Shown here: positions 44,285 through 54,410 of the stretch, one piece after another
Position numbering within the stretch: the first letter of the stretch is position 1
Layout: every line of letters begins with the position of its first letter
Assembly: GCA_030544235.1 (NCBI GenBank)
Contig: CM060462.1
Location: 34,304,526-34,368,525, forward strand
From: Lepturacanthus savala
Lineage: Eukaryota > Chordata > Actinopteri > Scombriformes > Trichiuridae
Direction of reading: 5' to 3'
Length of the DNA stretch: 64,000 nt
Notes under the pieces: generated by a model
What the model saw: only the letters and a program-made list of their open reading frames with translations
The model's database searches: none
Told to the model about the DNA's origin: nothing
Position numbers and translations under genes: made by a program

Positions 44285-46277
44285 TGTGTCCCTAAGTGGG
44301 GTTGTGAGGGGAGGCCTTATTCCAATCAGAAAACCGTCTGCCCACCAATAGCAAAGTTCTCAGATCTACAGATATGTAATCTAGGAAGGGTGTCCAAATT
44401 TTTAAAAATAACTCATCTTTACCCTTTACAACAGCTTGTAACCTTTCATGAGGGAGGATATTGAAGATCTCCCTGTACCAGAGAGTGACACTAGGTGGGA
44501 GAGTTTTGATCCAGTTTTGCAGTATACACTTTCGAGCCAGTAGAAGGAGTTTCTCAGCTTATACTGAGATGCAGTAAGATGTAAGTGCCTAGACGGAAGG
44601 TCTAGGAGGAAAACCCCAGGGTCTTTCTACAATTTTATTTTAAATATCCCACTGACTACCTTCGAGATAAGTGACCAGAATCTGAAAATCAATTTACATT
44701 CCCAGAAGAAATGGTAGTACGTCCCCCTTTCTAAATTGCACTTGGTACATAGAGGGGAGGGCGACACGGTGGCGCAGGGTTTAGCGCTGTTGCCTCACAG
44801 CAAGAAGGTCACAGGTCACAAAACCTCCTTGGGTCCTGCATCTGGGACCTTACTGTGCGGAGTTTGCATGTTCTTCCTGTGTCTGCGTGGATTTTCACAG
44901 AGTATTCCGGCTTTTTCCAACAGTTCAAAAACATGCTGAGGTTAATTGGAGATTCTAAATTGCCCATAGGGGTAAATGTGTGAGTGAATGGTGTGTGTGC
45001 CCCACGATAGGCTGGCGACCATCTGCGGTGTATCCCTGCCTCTCACTGTAATGCACTGGGATTGGCTCCGGCAGACCCCTGCGACCCTAATGAAGAATAA
45101 GCGGGTGTAGAAGATGGAGTGGTCAATTTTGTTTAAAATAACAGGACTTGCCGGTTATGTGGACCTGATCAGGATGGATGCTTGCCAATCATCTTCAATA
45201 TATTGATTATTCAAGTCTTTCTCCCATCGATGAGAGATGCTTGTTAAATGGTATGTGACAGAGGAACCAAGAAGGGAGTAGAATGATGCTATATAATGAT
45301 TTCTGTTTTTGTGCTCCAAAAGAAATCTCTTGACCACACTATAAGAGACATTAGTAGATAAAGTAGATTGTGAAGACACAAAATTCCTAATCTGTAAATA
45401 CCTCAAAAAGGGGTGCTTGGGAATATTGAATGTCTCCTGTAATTCCTGGAAGGACAGCAATGTAGTGTCTCTCAATAAATCACCAATTACATGAATTCCC
45501 CTGTCCCTCCAGGAGAGGAAAGTGGGTGAGCCGACACCTGCAGGGAAGTCAGGGTTTTGGGTTATGGGAGACAATAGGGATGTCACATTTCTCCTTCCGA
45601 AGTATTTAGATCTATCATGTTATATTCTGATGCTGTTCTAAATGATAAGATTGTGTTTTACTTCTGTATTTATCCTCTTTGCCTCACATGTGACTAAACT
45701 CCATGGGGAATGAGGGTGACAGGCCCATGAATCAATACAGGTCTCTTTCTTAATGTATGTATGCAACCAAAGCCAGAGGTGGCGTGCATGACAGGCCCAG
45801 TTATAAAATAACATATTAGGCATAGAAAGACCCCCCCGTGTCTGTAGGTGATTGTAGTATCTTGAGTCTCTGTCTAGGTTTTTTGCCTTGCCAGATAAAT
45901 TTGGAAAAAGCTCTCTCTAAATCAAAGTTGATTTTCTTTGAAAGATAGAGAGGGAGCATTTATAAAAGGTATAAAAGTCGAGGGAGCACATTCATCCTAA
46001 GAAGACTGATTCGACCAAATAGGGATAGGGGTAAGTTCTGCCAATTTTCCAGGTCCCTTTTGACTGAAGTACAGACTGGGACAAAATTTAATTTGTGTAG
46101 ATCTTTCACGTCTGTGAACACCTTAATCCCCAGATAAATAAAGCCAGATTTTGACCCTCTGAAAGGAAAATTTTCCCGAACCTCTGTAGTATTTAGGGCT
46201 CCAAGTGGCATAGCTTCAGATTTATTAAAATTTATTTTGTAGCCAGATATGTTACTAAACCCATTGAGAATGTCCAT
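44285..46277 (-). pseudogene. LINE ORF2 C-terminal region
   Basis: The minus strand carries SGYKINFNKSEAMPLG and WQNLPLSLFGRISLLRMN (46277-45960), then FSKFIWQGKKPR and GGLSMPN (about 45925-45810), an FLRYLQIRNF segment (45470-45390) and WEKDLN (about 45230). Downstream are YHFFWEC (about 44715) and an ARK...LQNWI stretch (about 44540). This order is that of L1/Tx1-type ORF2 after the catalytic domain. Stops separate the blocks, and a SINE at 44759-45120 splits the last part. It encodes no functional protein. Confidence 0.8.
44759..45120 (+). mobile_element. SINE copy 3, inserted in the LINE
   Basis: GGGCGACACGGTGGCGCAGG starts at 44759 with the tRNA-like A box. The B box is damaged (GGTCACAGGTCACAAAACC), and the body and tail end near AATAAGCGGGTGTAGAAGAT. 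The orientation is opposite to the other three copies in the window. No clear target duplication was seen. Confidence 0.8.
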
Positions 46278-46279
46278 AA

Positions 46280-47285
46280 TTACTGAAATCGATAGCTGAG
46301 GGAGGATAGGAACATAAGAATATCATCTGCATATAGGGCAATTTTGTGTTTGTTATGCTCTATTGTTATTCCTTTCTCATTGGTATGCAGTCGAATAGTT
46401 TCAGTTAAAGGTTCTAAGGCTAAGGCAAAGAGGAGCGGACTGAGAGGCCACCCCTGGTGGACACCCCTTGCTATTGGGAAGGGTTCAAAACGCTGCCCAT
46501 TTGTTATGACAGCTGTAGGTGAGTGATAAATAGCTGGGATCCATTTAAGGAAGTCTATCCCTAAGCCAAATCTCCCCAAAACATCAAACATAGCCCCACT
46601 CAACCCTATCAAAGGCCTTTTCTGCATCCAGAGAGACGGCCAGTTTCTTCTTTTTGAATTGTGAAGTAAATTGTATAATATTCAAGAGCCTTCTCACATT
46701 GCTGGATGAATAGCATCCATAAATAAATCCTGTCTGATCTGAATTCATAAGTGTGGGGAGTAATTTCTCCAGGCGCTTGGCTAGAAGTTTTGATAGCAAT
46801 TTGCTGTCAACAGAGATCAGGCTGATCGGTCTATAGGATCCACATATGTCAGGAGGTTTATCCTTCTTCAGAATAATCGAAATATTAGCAGTTCTAAGCG
46901 TAGGAGGGAGACAACGTCTATTAAAGGAATCTTAATACATGTCTGTGAGGGGGCCAACGAGTTCCTGGTTGAATGTTTTGTAGAATTCTGGACCAAACCC
47001 ATCTGGCCCCGGAGCTTTACCTCCCTTAAGAGTACGTATGGCTAGTAAAACTTCTTCCTTACTAATTGGCCTGCATAAATCTGCTTTCTGTTCATCTGAA
47101 AGGGATGGCAATTTTATCTCGTTAAGAATTTTTTCTCTAGTCGTGGAAGAGGATGTGTCTTCAGAGCTATAGAGGTCTTTATAAAATAGTTTCAAAGCTT
47201 CATTTATATCGGATGGTTTTAGGCACCTCACGCCATCTCTGTCAATGAGAGAAGGAATCACATTGGGCACATTTACCACAAGCAA
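46280..47285 (-). pseudogene. LINE ORF2 reverse transcriptase domain
   Basis: GGKAPGPDGFGPEFYK lies near 47015-46970. DQTGFIYG and SLDAEKAFDRVEW lie at 46745-46590, G(V)HQGWPLSPLLFA near 46465-46420 and YADDILMF at 46333-46310. These are the conserved blocks of a LINE reverse transcriptase, with the catalytic YADD intact. The usual RQGCPLSP is altered to HQGWPLSP. A stop near 46932 and frame changes near 46590 and 46280 disrupt it. Confidence 0.88.
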
Positions 47286-47338
47286 GACGGGCTAGCAACC
47301 GGCGTGGTTTATTGCCTGATTCAAATAGTCTATGTTTT

Positions 47339-47665
47339 TCAAATAGTCTGTGCCTGCGCGTTCCTGGTTAGGAGTTGGTTTAGGGTGGAGCAAGCTGCAT
47401 ACAGCTGTTTTGCCACATAGCTGCTATGAGACTTCTTAAACTGAGCCTCCAGGCCATCTATTGTCTTCTCTCGATCCAATTGTCTCTCTTTCCTCTGTGC
47501 TGACGTATAAGATATAATAGCCCCATGTATATATGCTATACCTGCTTCCCACAGCATGGAGGGGCTAATATCCTGGGTTTTATTTATAGAGATAAATTGC
47601 TGCCACTCAGATGTAATATAATTAACAACAGAAGGGTTATATATATATAAAGGGGAATATACCAA
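47339..47665 (-). pseudogene. LINE ORF2 linker between endonuclease and RT
   Basis: A 108-codon minus frame contains VVNYITSEWQQFISIN and a basic, helix-prone EKTIDGLEAQFKKSHSS segment. This is the position and composition of the linker preceding the RT of L1/Tx1-like elements. It is cut on its upstream side by the TTAA element starting at 47674. Confidence 0.7.
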
Positions 47666-47917
47666 TATCTGGGTTAAAGGTGGAGTGGGAGATCTTGGAA
47701 AAAACGGTTACAGCTATTCAACACAAGTGAGATTTTAAAAATATACACTCCCTCCCCTCCTCCCAAAGGCTCGGCCTCCTCCTCTTCAGCTCACCCCTCG
47801 AAACCACGCCTTCACGATTCATGGATACATGAACGCGCACACTCTCGAGGGGTCACAGGAGTTCACGAGCATTCACGCCAATAGCATGACAGATAGTGAC
47901 CTCTTTGCTAACTTCAA

Positions 47918-47956
47918 GCAATGTCGTCTTCACAAGATTTGTGAAGACGACATTGC
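47918..47956. repeat. Perfect 18-bp hairpin inside element B
   Basis: GCAATGTCGTCTTCACAA (47918-47935), loop GAT, then TTGTGAAGACGACATTGC (47939-47956). The stem is perfect. Confidence 0.95.
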
Positions 47957-48630
47957 TCGTAATGAAGATCGTAATGAACGTAAACAGTCTTTCATTATTG
48001 TAATTTCAAGAATATTGACATAAAATTCAAACTAGAGTATCTGTTAGATTTCCACTAGTTGATTGGATACGTGTGTCAATTACTTTGTTATTGCAGTAAT
48101 GACACGATGTACGTAGCCTGCTGTATCGTGTCCCTAGCCAGCCATCATAGGTTACAGTCACAAACATGGATTATTTTATAAGTAGTATGCATTTGCCCGT
48201 AGTAGCCTACCACATACCTGAATTTGAATGATTTATGTTACTGACTTATTTACTTGCGGGCGCTTTATTTCACGGGCAACAAACGGAACGACTCACACGG
48301 GGGTATGGGGTATCTCTGGGATAAAGGCACCTTTCTGTTGTAGTCACCATAAATTTGCGATAATCAAATGGCGGTAATCACAGTATTATTCACGTGTTAT
48401 TTTTGTATTTAGAGTTTTCATGATGAGAGCTCAAGCTCAGACTTAGCTTAGCCTTGTAGTTGACAGAGTAGGTAGCTTAAGGAAACATGCTGGAATTATG
48501 CTTATGTCACTCGATTGACAATAAGTTTGTCATCATCTTTCATTTTCTCACTGACTGGTTGAATAGGCCTACAATACCCGTAACCGACCAGTATGTCAAA
48601 ATATTATGTAATTAGAAGACAACATCTTAC

Positions 48631-48830
48631 ATATCCAGTAAAAATTCAGTGACTTTGGCATCCGTCTGGAGCCCCTTCTCACTTTTTAGCGGGCGCCAGC
48701 GCTGGAAAGCCGTACCGAGCCGCACTCTTGTCCTGTTTCGTTCTTCTGTTAGCTTCCGCATGGCTGTTGCTTTTTCAAGAACAGTTTTCCCCTTGGTTTT
48801 GCTGTCAGTCGACGTCTTCTTCTCTGCCAT
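48631..48830 (-). CDS. First-exon-like frame in element B, 66 codons plus donor
   Basis: On the minus strand ATG (48830-48828) has a strong start context, ACAATGG. The frame encodes a basic N-terminus (MAEKKTSTDSKTKGK), then LEKATAMRKLTEERNRTR, then a patterned motif GTAFQRWRPLKSEKGL...FLLD. It runs into GGATAT|GTAAGATG, a consensus donor at 48630, so the in-frame TAA would lie in the intron. The motif F.RWR.LK..KG....D....FLLD recalls N-terminal segments of uncharacterised fish proteins, some linked to THAP/transposase-like genes. That is memory, not a search. Upstream sequence (48840-49020) is CpG-rich and promoter-like. No second exon was found within the element, so it may be a remnant of a transposase gene or a captured host first exon. 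Confidence 0.4.
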
Positions 48831-49020
48831 TGTTGCAACGATATATCTGTGCGCGCTAACTTGAATGTTGGCTTTCGAAGCTGTGTCTGCTCACCTGATT
48901 GCCAGAGCTGTGGGGGGTCGAGTGACGACGACACAGTGAACGCGCAAAATGGGGGGAGGGGTCGAATGGGAGGGGGAGGGGGGTGGAGCGGGGAGCCGTT
49001 GGGAAGGGAGGGGTGGGGGT
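48640..49020. promoter_or_regulatory. CpG-rich block with G-rich tract
   Basis: The block contains many CG dinucleotides in an otherwise CpG-poor window (GCGGGCGCCAGCGC at 48689, TCGAGTGACGACGAC at 48918, GAACGCGCAAAATGG at 48938). It also holds GGGAGGGGGAGGGGGGTGG at 48969, which could form a quadruplex. It spans the candidate first exon and its upstream side. Confidence 0.45.
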
Positions 49021-49270
49021 GTGTGCATACTGTAGGTATTTGATGGACGTATTAGACAGCCAATAAATGTAAAGATGATCAGTACATTGATTGGTCAGAG
49101 TTTTCCTCTGAATACACCCTCTAGACCGGACCAAAGTGTTTCGAGTTTTTTGCAAACATTCTATTTTAGTGTGTGCAGTGGGAATGTGAAAAGGTTTTCA
49201 GGCAATATTTTAAAAAATGCTGCAAAAAAGAATCACCCACCCCACCTTTAAGTGTACCATTAGTTGTTGC

Positions 49271-49685
49271 CTAAAAGTCGCCACCTAGAAGCAAATATGG
49301 AGAAGAAAATGTTGCCAAATCTGAGATAAGCTGTGGAATGAAAGAAGCTTCATATATTGTTGGGGCATATATATTCCCAAAAACTACATGTTCTCCGTAA
49401 AGATAACCAGAGTACATAACGTCCTTATCTGATATTGTTTTATCGAGAGTAAAAGGCAGGGAGCGATGTAGGAGAATTATAACCCCTCTACTTTTTGAAT
49501 TGTAAGAGGAGTAGAACACCTGGCCCACTCAGTTTCTCCTCAGTTTTATATGTTCCAGGTCTAACAGGTGGGTTTCTTGGAGTAAAGCTATTTGTCATCT
49601 ATCTTTTTTAAGGAAGGACAAGATTTTCTGGTGGATTTTCGGTTGGAGAAGCGATCCTCTCACTCCGAATGTATCACGTGACCCC
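49271..49685 (-). pseudogene. LINE ORF2 endonuclease domain, 5'-truncated
   Basis: The minus strand has an ILSFLKKDR block (about 49630-49600), ALLQETHL (49591-49567), and GQVFYSSYNSKSRGVIILL with a later VFGNIYAPT and a terminal LLLGGDF (49525-49271). ALLQETHL, NIYAP and GGDF are hallmarks of apurinic-type endonuclease domains of LINEs. Stops after KKDR and before VGQVF disrupt it. The N-terminal end is missing. Confidence 0.85.
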
Positions 49686-50129
49686 TTTATTTGAAGTTTT
49701 GATACCTCTAATGTGATTTCTTTTGCAATTTAAAGTACAACAACTCAACTCAGTGTAGTTTTACAGAGATCTTTCAAGCACCTCGCTGGAGCTCCAGAAA
49801 GCAGGGGTCATTTTTTGGACTGTTTCATAAATATTTATGAGCCTTCAGATCTTCTGATTGGCAGATTTTCACTTTGGAACACTGAAAAAAGTGTGATGTT
49901 GGGGACAAGTGGACCTTGCTGGAAAGTTCTGTGAGTGGAGGAATCTGCTGCACGACATCACAAAGTCAAAGGAGTACCGTCGAGCAGTGAAATGCCAACA
50001 TTTCGCTGCATTTCTCCATTTTTCTGAGTGTTTGATGCCCGAGACAGTTTTTATATAACAGATAGACCTTATCTGGAGTTTTAAAAAAAAAATATGAAAG
50101 AGGCTATTTGCATGATATGGGACCTTTAA

Positions 50130-51090
50130 ATATTCTGTTTTTGGTTCACATTAATGTCTGAACTGAACATCTATCCTCTCTCTCGATGACTTGTGTTTAT
50201 GATTCACTGAAGACATTTCAATAATTTAACATTTCCTGGGCATGAATTAGCAAAATTGATCTTAAAAATACATATGCTTCTGATGACTGACCTCCTTCAG
50301 CTGCTGCAGGGATCCTTACAGACAGAAGAAGGATCTTTTGTTCCAATCACACTAATGCGGAACAGAGGCGAAAGTTCCTGAGAACCCCAATACATCTCAG
50401 GAAATGTGTTTTCAAGTGTGCTATCTTTGGCTTATGAATGGTTTAATTGGCAGCAGCGCTGCGAGTGTCACAGAAAGTGTTAGCAGTGAAAGAGAGGCTA
50501 TATTGGAGCAAACTCCCAAGCGCAATGAAAGTGTCAAGAGAGGGTTTCTTTAAGGCTCTGTGAGTTCAGTCCTGGTTGATTTCCTGTCATCGCAGGCACA
50601 TAATTACTTCCAACTCCTGTCATTGTGGAAACAGAACAAAGAGAAGCTCAATTGTAGAGGAAGTATTCAGATCGTTTACTGAAGTAAAAGCAGGGATGGA
50701 AAAATACTCAATTACAAGTAAAGGACTTGCATTTAACCTTGGATCTAATTTAAAACATTGAAGTTTTTGATCACTTGAAATTTTTGGCATTGACTTGAGG
50801 TAAATAATTTATTCAGTTTAACCTGTATTTTATAACTCCATACAAAACTTTTTTTTTTTCCAAATGGGGAGCAAAGCAATTATTATCGCTTCTTCTTATT
50901 ATTATTATAGTTGCCCTAAATTACAATAAATGTTGTCGTTACTGATTTATGTAAATAATCCATTTGGTTATAAGCTCAGCAACTCAGCAAACAACTCAGC
51001 CAACACCAAAATCTGCATCTGTACTTTTGTACAAAACAGGTGATGCTGTACGAATCAGAGAAGAACTGAGTGCACAACAAACAAGCTGCA
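50130..51090. other. No gene recognised; transposon scrap at 50655-50760
   Basis: GAGGAAGTATTCAGATCGTT followed by TACTGAAGTAAAAGCAGGG, AAAATACTCAATTACAAGTA and AAGGACTTGCATTTAACCTT are the left part of a CAGTGGTGG-family element. The rest looks single-copy or decayed. Confidence 0.45.
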
Positions 51091-51420
51091 AACATTTACT
51101 AACACCTGCCTCCAGAGAACACTGAACATCTGGTGGAGAGACTGGAGAGACACAGTAAGCAGTGTCGACCTGTGGAAAACAACAAACCAGAACCTCATTG
51201 ACTTACAAATTCCAAAGAGAAAGTGGATCGGACACAGCCTCAGAAAACCTTCCACAAACATCACCTGACAAGACCTGAAATGGAGCCCCCAGGGAACATG
51301 GGAAAGAGGAACAGCTGGAGGAGAAGTGTCCAGGCAGAAATGTCTGGGAGTGGACTCAACTGGGAGAACTAGAAAGAACCACAGACAAAAGAATGAGGTG
51401 CAGGTCATTCATCAATGGGC
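51090..51420 (+). mobile_element. LINE RT C-terminal fragment
   Basis: The plus strand encodes NIWWRDWRD, KRKWIGHSLRKPSTNIT and WSPQGTWERG. This matches the C-terminal motif series (RRRWGWIGHTLRK, WNPQG.R.RG) of a common LINE endonuclease/RT protein. The element is truncated on both sides. A diverged copy lies inverted at 28570-28905. Confidence 0.65.
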
Positions 51421-51424
51421 CTAA

Positions 51425-52203
51425 GTATGTAAGTAAACCCTTTTGGAAGTTTGGAGCCAACTGATTATATTTCTATTTAAAGTGGTTTCAGATTAAATAA
51501 TATCAGTTAACATCATTTGAAATGACAAATCAAATTTTTAAAAATAATTTAAATACAGGCGGATCAATACTCAACACATTCCTTTAGAATGTGATCTCAT
51601 TTATTGTTCAATCAATCCGTAACATCTGTTCCAAATTAGGGCACAAACATAAAGATTAGTTTAAAAGATTAGAGAATTTTTAGCTATTGGAATGAAAACA
51701 AGTGACAACTAAGTTATAGTTACTTATAATCAGAAACATGTTTGATAATAGAAATGTGATCAATAGACCTCTTCTGTTACTTTATTACTTTACCCCCTTA
51801 TAAAGTTGCTTATTTTCACATCCAGCAGCAAACAACAACATTATATAGGAGATATTTTTGTTATGTAATGAAGTTATGTAATAAAGTTATGTAATTATGA
51901 AGATTAGATAATTACATTTATGGGCTAAAGAAAATATTTGGTCCATTGATCCCATTTAATACTGTAAAACTGTGGAGGATGTGGTTTAAGGTGTTTCTAC
52001 AGCAGATCTCCTACGTGAATATGTAAAATATTCCTACAGTAACTGATGTCTGTAAATGACATTTTCTTTTAAGTTCACTTCCTGTGTGTCTCTCTGCTGA
52101 CACATGTACAGCATCACTAACGTTTCACCATCGCTGGGTTTTTGATGTTCCTGAAACAGCTGCTAATGTTCTGAAAATCACATTTAAGTTTATTATTAAT
52201 ATA
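51425..52203. other. No gene recognised
   Basis: AT-rich. CAGTAACTGATGTCTGTAAA at 52037 and CAGTAACTGATGTCTGTCAT at 52431 are a local near-duplicate pair. Confidence 0.45.
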
Positions 52204-52243
52204 CAGTTGTAAATCAAAGTAACAGTACTTTGATTTACAACTG
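52204..52243. repeat. Perfect 18-bp hairpin
   Basis: CAGTTGTAAATCAAAGTA (52204-52221), loop ACAG, then TACTTTGATTTACAACTG (52226-52243). No mismatch in the stem. Confidence 0.95.
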
Positions 52244-52331
52244 CTGGAGATCTTCTTACAGACTTTTTTGGCATCTGTCAATCAATGATTCTGCAATGAT
52301 TTGGTGATTTTGACTAGAGGTCTTTTTCACA

Positions 52332-52390
52332 GCATGAAACATGAAAAACATGAAACATATGAAAAACATGAAAATATGAAAACATGAAAT
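52332..52390. repeat. (CATGAAAAA)n short tandem repeat
   Basis: About six imperfect units of CATGAAA, CATGAAAAA and ATATGAAAA in succession. Confidence 0.8.
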
Positions 52391-52454
52391 AGTATCACAA
52401 GTGCTACCAATCACACTCATTATGCTTCCCTCAGTAACTGATGTCTGTCATTTA

Positions 52455-52590
52455 GCGTATCACAGCATTTCCTGTGAGTCAACATGCACAATAGCAGCAC
52501 CTGATTGGGTTTGACCTGAATGGAACCTTAATTATTATCATTTATGACACCTGGGTTTGGCTGCTGTGAAAAAGGTCAATTGTCAATGTG
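52455..52590. repeat. Dispersed repeat, pair of 34090-34235
   Basis: TGTGAGTCAACATG, GTTTGACCTGAATGGAACC and GGCTGCTGTGAAAAAGGTCA match the copy at 34107-34227 in order. Confidence 0.6.
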
Positions 52591-52805
52591 GAGGGGGGCG
52601 TGGTGCATCAGCTGCGGGAGAGAGGTGTGTGGGAGGACTCAGGGGAGCAGCGCCAGATGAGAGTGACTGGGCAGTTGGGTACAGGTGTGCTAATCACTCT
52701 CACCTTCTCTTTCAAACACGGTAGCAGGCTGGACCCGAGGGGGCGGAAGAAGACCCAGCAGACGGCAGTGTATCAGGCCGCGATCAGCTGCAGTGGGTCT
52801 GTGTG

Positions 52806-52807
52806 CG

Positions 52808-52848
<41 letters not shown>

Positions 52849-52868
52849 TGTGTGTGTGCGTGCGTGCG
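52806..52868. repeat. (GT)n microsatellite, interrupted
   Basis: GT run with one TATG interruption and a GTGC-rich end. The 143-codon frame across it (52588-53019) reads through simple sequence and shows no family features. Confidence 0.9.
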
Positions 52869-52869
52869 G

Positions 52870-54275
52870 GTGTGCACAATAAAGAAAAAGGGACATTCAA
52901 ATAACAACTGGACTTGTTGTTGGTCTGTTCAGTGCCGGGGGAACCCACAGGGGCAGCAAGACTGCCACAGTCAAATTAAAGGCATCAGTGTTCTGCAACT
53001 AAAGCGCCTGTTGGATTGACATCATCTGAAACCACCTCCTCCCCTCACACATTTTTATAACTTTCCAAAATCCTATAATTCTCTCATGCTCTTTTTCTTC
53101 AATCTTTACACAACGACCATGAATCCCTCTGAGACATGTGCTCTCTTATCCCCGTTTCGTTCAAGTGCGGTTGCCATAGATACTTCTGCCTGTGACATGG
53201 TCAGACAACATGTGACATGGACTAGTTTGTCTCCAGTCTTGTTCTGTAGTGGATTAAACACAATTATCTGAAAACTTGAATTCATGCATCAGCCTATTCA
53301 TAAAAGCAGCCCGGCAAGGATCATTTGGTTTTCCGGAATGTTCCGTGTTTGATGTGTATTGAGAATATAATGATGTATGATGTAAACTGATGAATAGACA
53401 TGCCCAAAATAAATAAATAAATGGTCCCAGGCAATTCTGGGAAGGTTATGTTGAACTAAAACATTAGCATGCTGATCAATCAACCTATTGATCAACCCAT
53501 TGATCAACCCATTGAACTTCTGTCCACTAATCTGCATTTCTCCAAAAGACCTTAAACCTTAAAAAACCTTCTGCCTCTTGCCTGAATTCCAGAATAATAC
53601 ACTATACTACTGTGACTTCATATTCTCCTAATGCAACATCACCAGTGAATATAGCTCAGTTATATTTCACCTTCAGAGCTTAGCAGCCGCTCAATCTCAG
53701 AGTGTTTGTCACACCACCCTGCACAAACGCCTCGACTGATACAGCAGCTGGTGCAGTAAATGTGTTGTAATTGCATAGTCACACATGGATTCAGGTTTGT
53801 TCATACTACTATCACACCAAATCTATTCATCCGCTGTCCTTGTGATAATGATGCTCCAGTGCCACACCACCGCCTCCCGTTTCCCTGTAACCCGTCTGAA
53901 TGTTATTTAAGGGGGTGTCTGTGTCCCCCAGTGTGACGCTGGTCGATTGGAGGAAATGTTTTTTTGTGATATGATTTGATGGGCATCGGCAGTGATATCT
54001 GTAGTTGTGACCTATGCTGGAAGGTGTTACAGGAGTAGATTTCAAGGTGCTATCCTGTTAACAAGGACGCCTGCTGAGACGGGCTGTGAGCAGCACTGGT
54101 GCAGATGTGTTACTTCAAGCACAGTCTGCCCCTGCCAGACGGTTACTGATCTACCTATCACTACTGGAATTCACGCTGAAGGGGGAAAAAAGTGGATTTC
54201 TTTTGTTGTTGTTGTTTTTTTTATTCAGTGGGTTGGATGGAAATTGATTTTGGGCGCTGGCGGGCTTAATTGATA
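52870..54275. other. No gene recognised; small tandem repeat
   Basis: At 53476-53515, TTGATCAACC(T/C)A is repeated three to four times. The rest shows no exon or repeat that I recognise. Confidence 0.4.
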
Positions 54276-54400
54276 ACGTTTAAAGGTCCAATATGTAAAT
54301 TTTAGACCAAAACATAAAAAAATTGTAGATTTATGTAAAATATGGTGTTGTTTTATGTATTTCAGTATTTAAAATGTTTCCAACAATTTTCAAACGATTG
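54276..54400 (+). mobile_element. TTAA-type element, left end only
   Basis: TTTAAAGGTCCAATATGTAA, then ATTTTAGACCAAAACATAAA and TTTCAGTATTTAAAATGTTT, is the start of a common teleost miniature. The match ends near TTTTCAAACG at 54396, just before a mariner-type element, which truncates it. Confidence 0.65.
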
Positions 54401-54410
54401 AATGATTATA

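Larger units (their letters stand above)
47674..49251. mobile_element. TTAA-type element (B) inserted in the LINE
   Basis: TTAA (47674-47677) is followed by AGGTGGAGTGGGAGATCT. The right end GAATCACCCACCCCACCT closes at 49247, followed by TTAA (49248-49251). The reversed right end is AGGTGGGGTGGGTGATTC, so about 15 of 18 terminal bases pair. The LINE linker ends at about 47665 and the LINE endonuclease resumes at about 49270, so the insert is cleanly bounded. The 1.57-kb element contains a CpG-rich block, a hairpin and a first-exon-like frame. The superfamily (Kolobok/T2-like, piggyBac-like) is inferred from the TTAA target only; a TA target would also be formally possible. Confidence 0.8.
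44085..49700 (-). mobile_element. L1/Tx1-like LINE, 5'-truncated, inserted in element A
   Basis: The flanking repeats TTTATTTGAAGATTTT (44085-44100) and TTTATTTGAAGTTTT (49686-49700) are a target duplication with one indel. The LINE body is 44101-49685. Its 3' end (low coordinate, minus strand) is CCCAATTAAATGTCTTTAAA, followed by a short A-rich tail. The coding region runs from the middle of the endonuclease domain (near 49680) through reverse transcriptase to the C-terminus (near 44285). Removing the internal SINE and TTAA element leaves about 3.65 kb. Stops and frameshifts make it inactive. Confidence 0.85.
44054..50129. mobile_element. TTAA-type element (A), split by a LINE
   Basis: TTAA at 44054-44057 is followed by AGGTCCCACATCTGCATTT. 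The right end ...CATGATATGGGACCT closes at 50125, followed by TTAA at 50126-50129. In reverse the right end is AGGTCCCATATCATGCAAA, so the terminal inverted repeat is AGGTCCCA(C/T)ATC. Without its inserts the element is about 470 bp, with no coding capacity. The TTAA target and AGG start fit Kolobok/T2-like or other TTAA-specific superfamilies; which one is not settled. Confidence 0.7.

Noticed and set aside
45155..49528. Open minus-strand frames that could be taken for host genes
   Set aside because: They carry LINE endonuclease and reverse transcriptase motifs (GGDF, APGPDGF, YADD) and are separated by stops and frameshifts.
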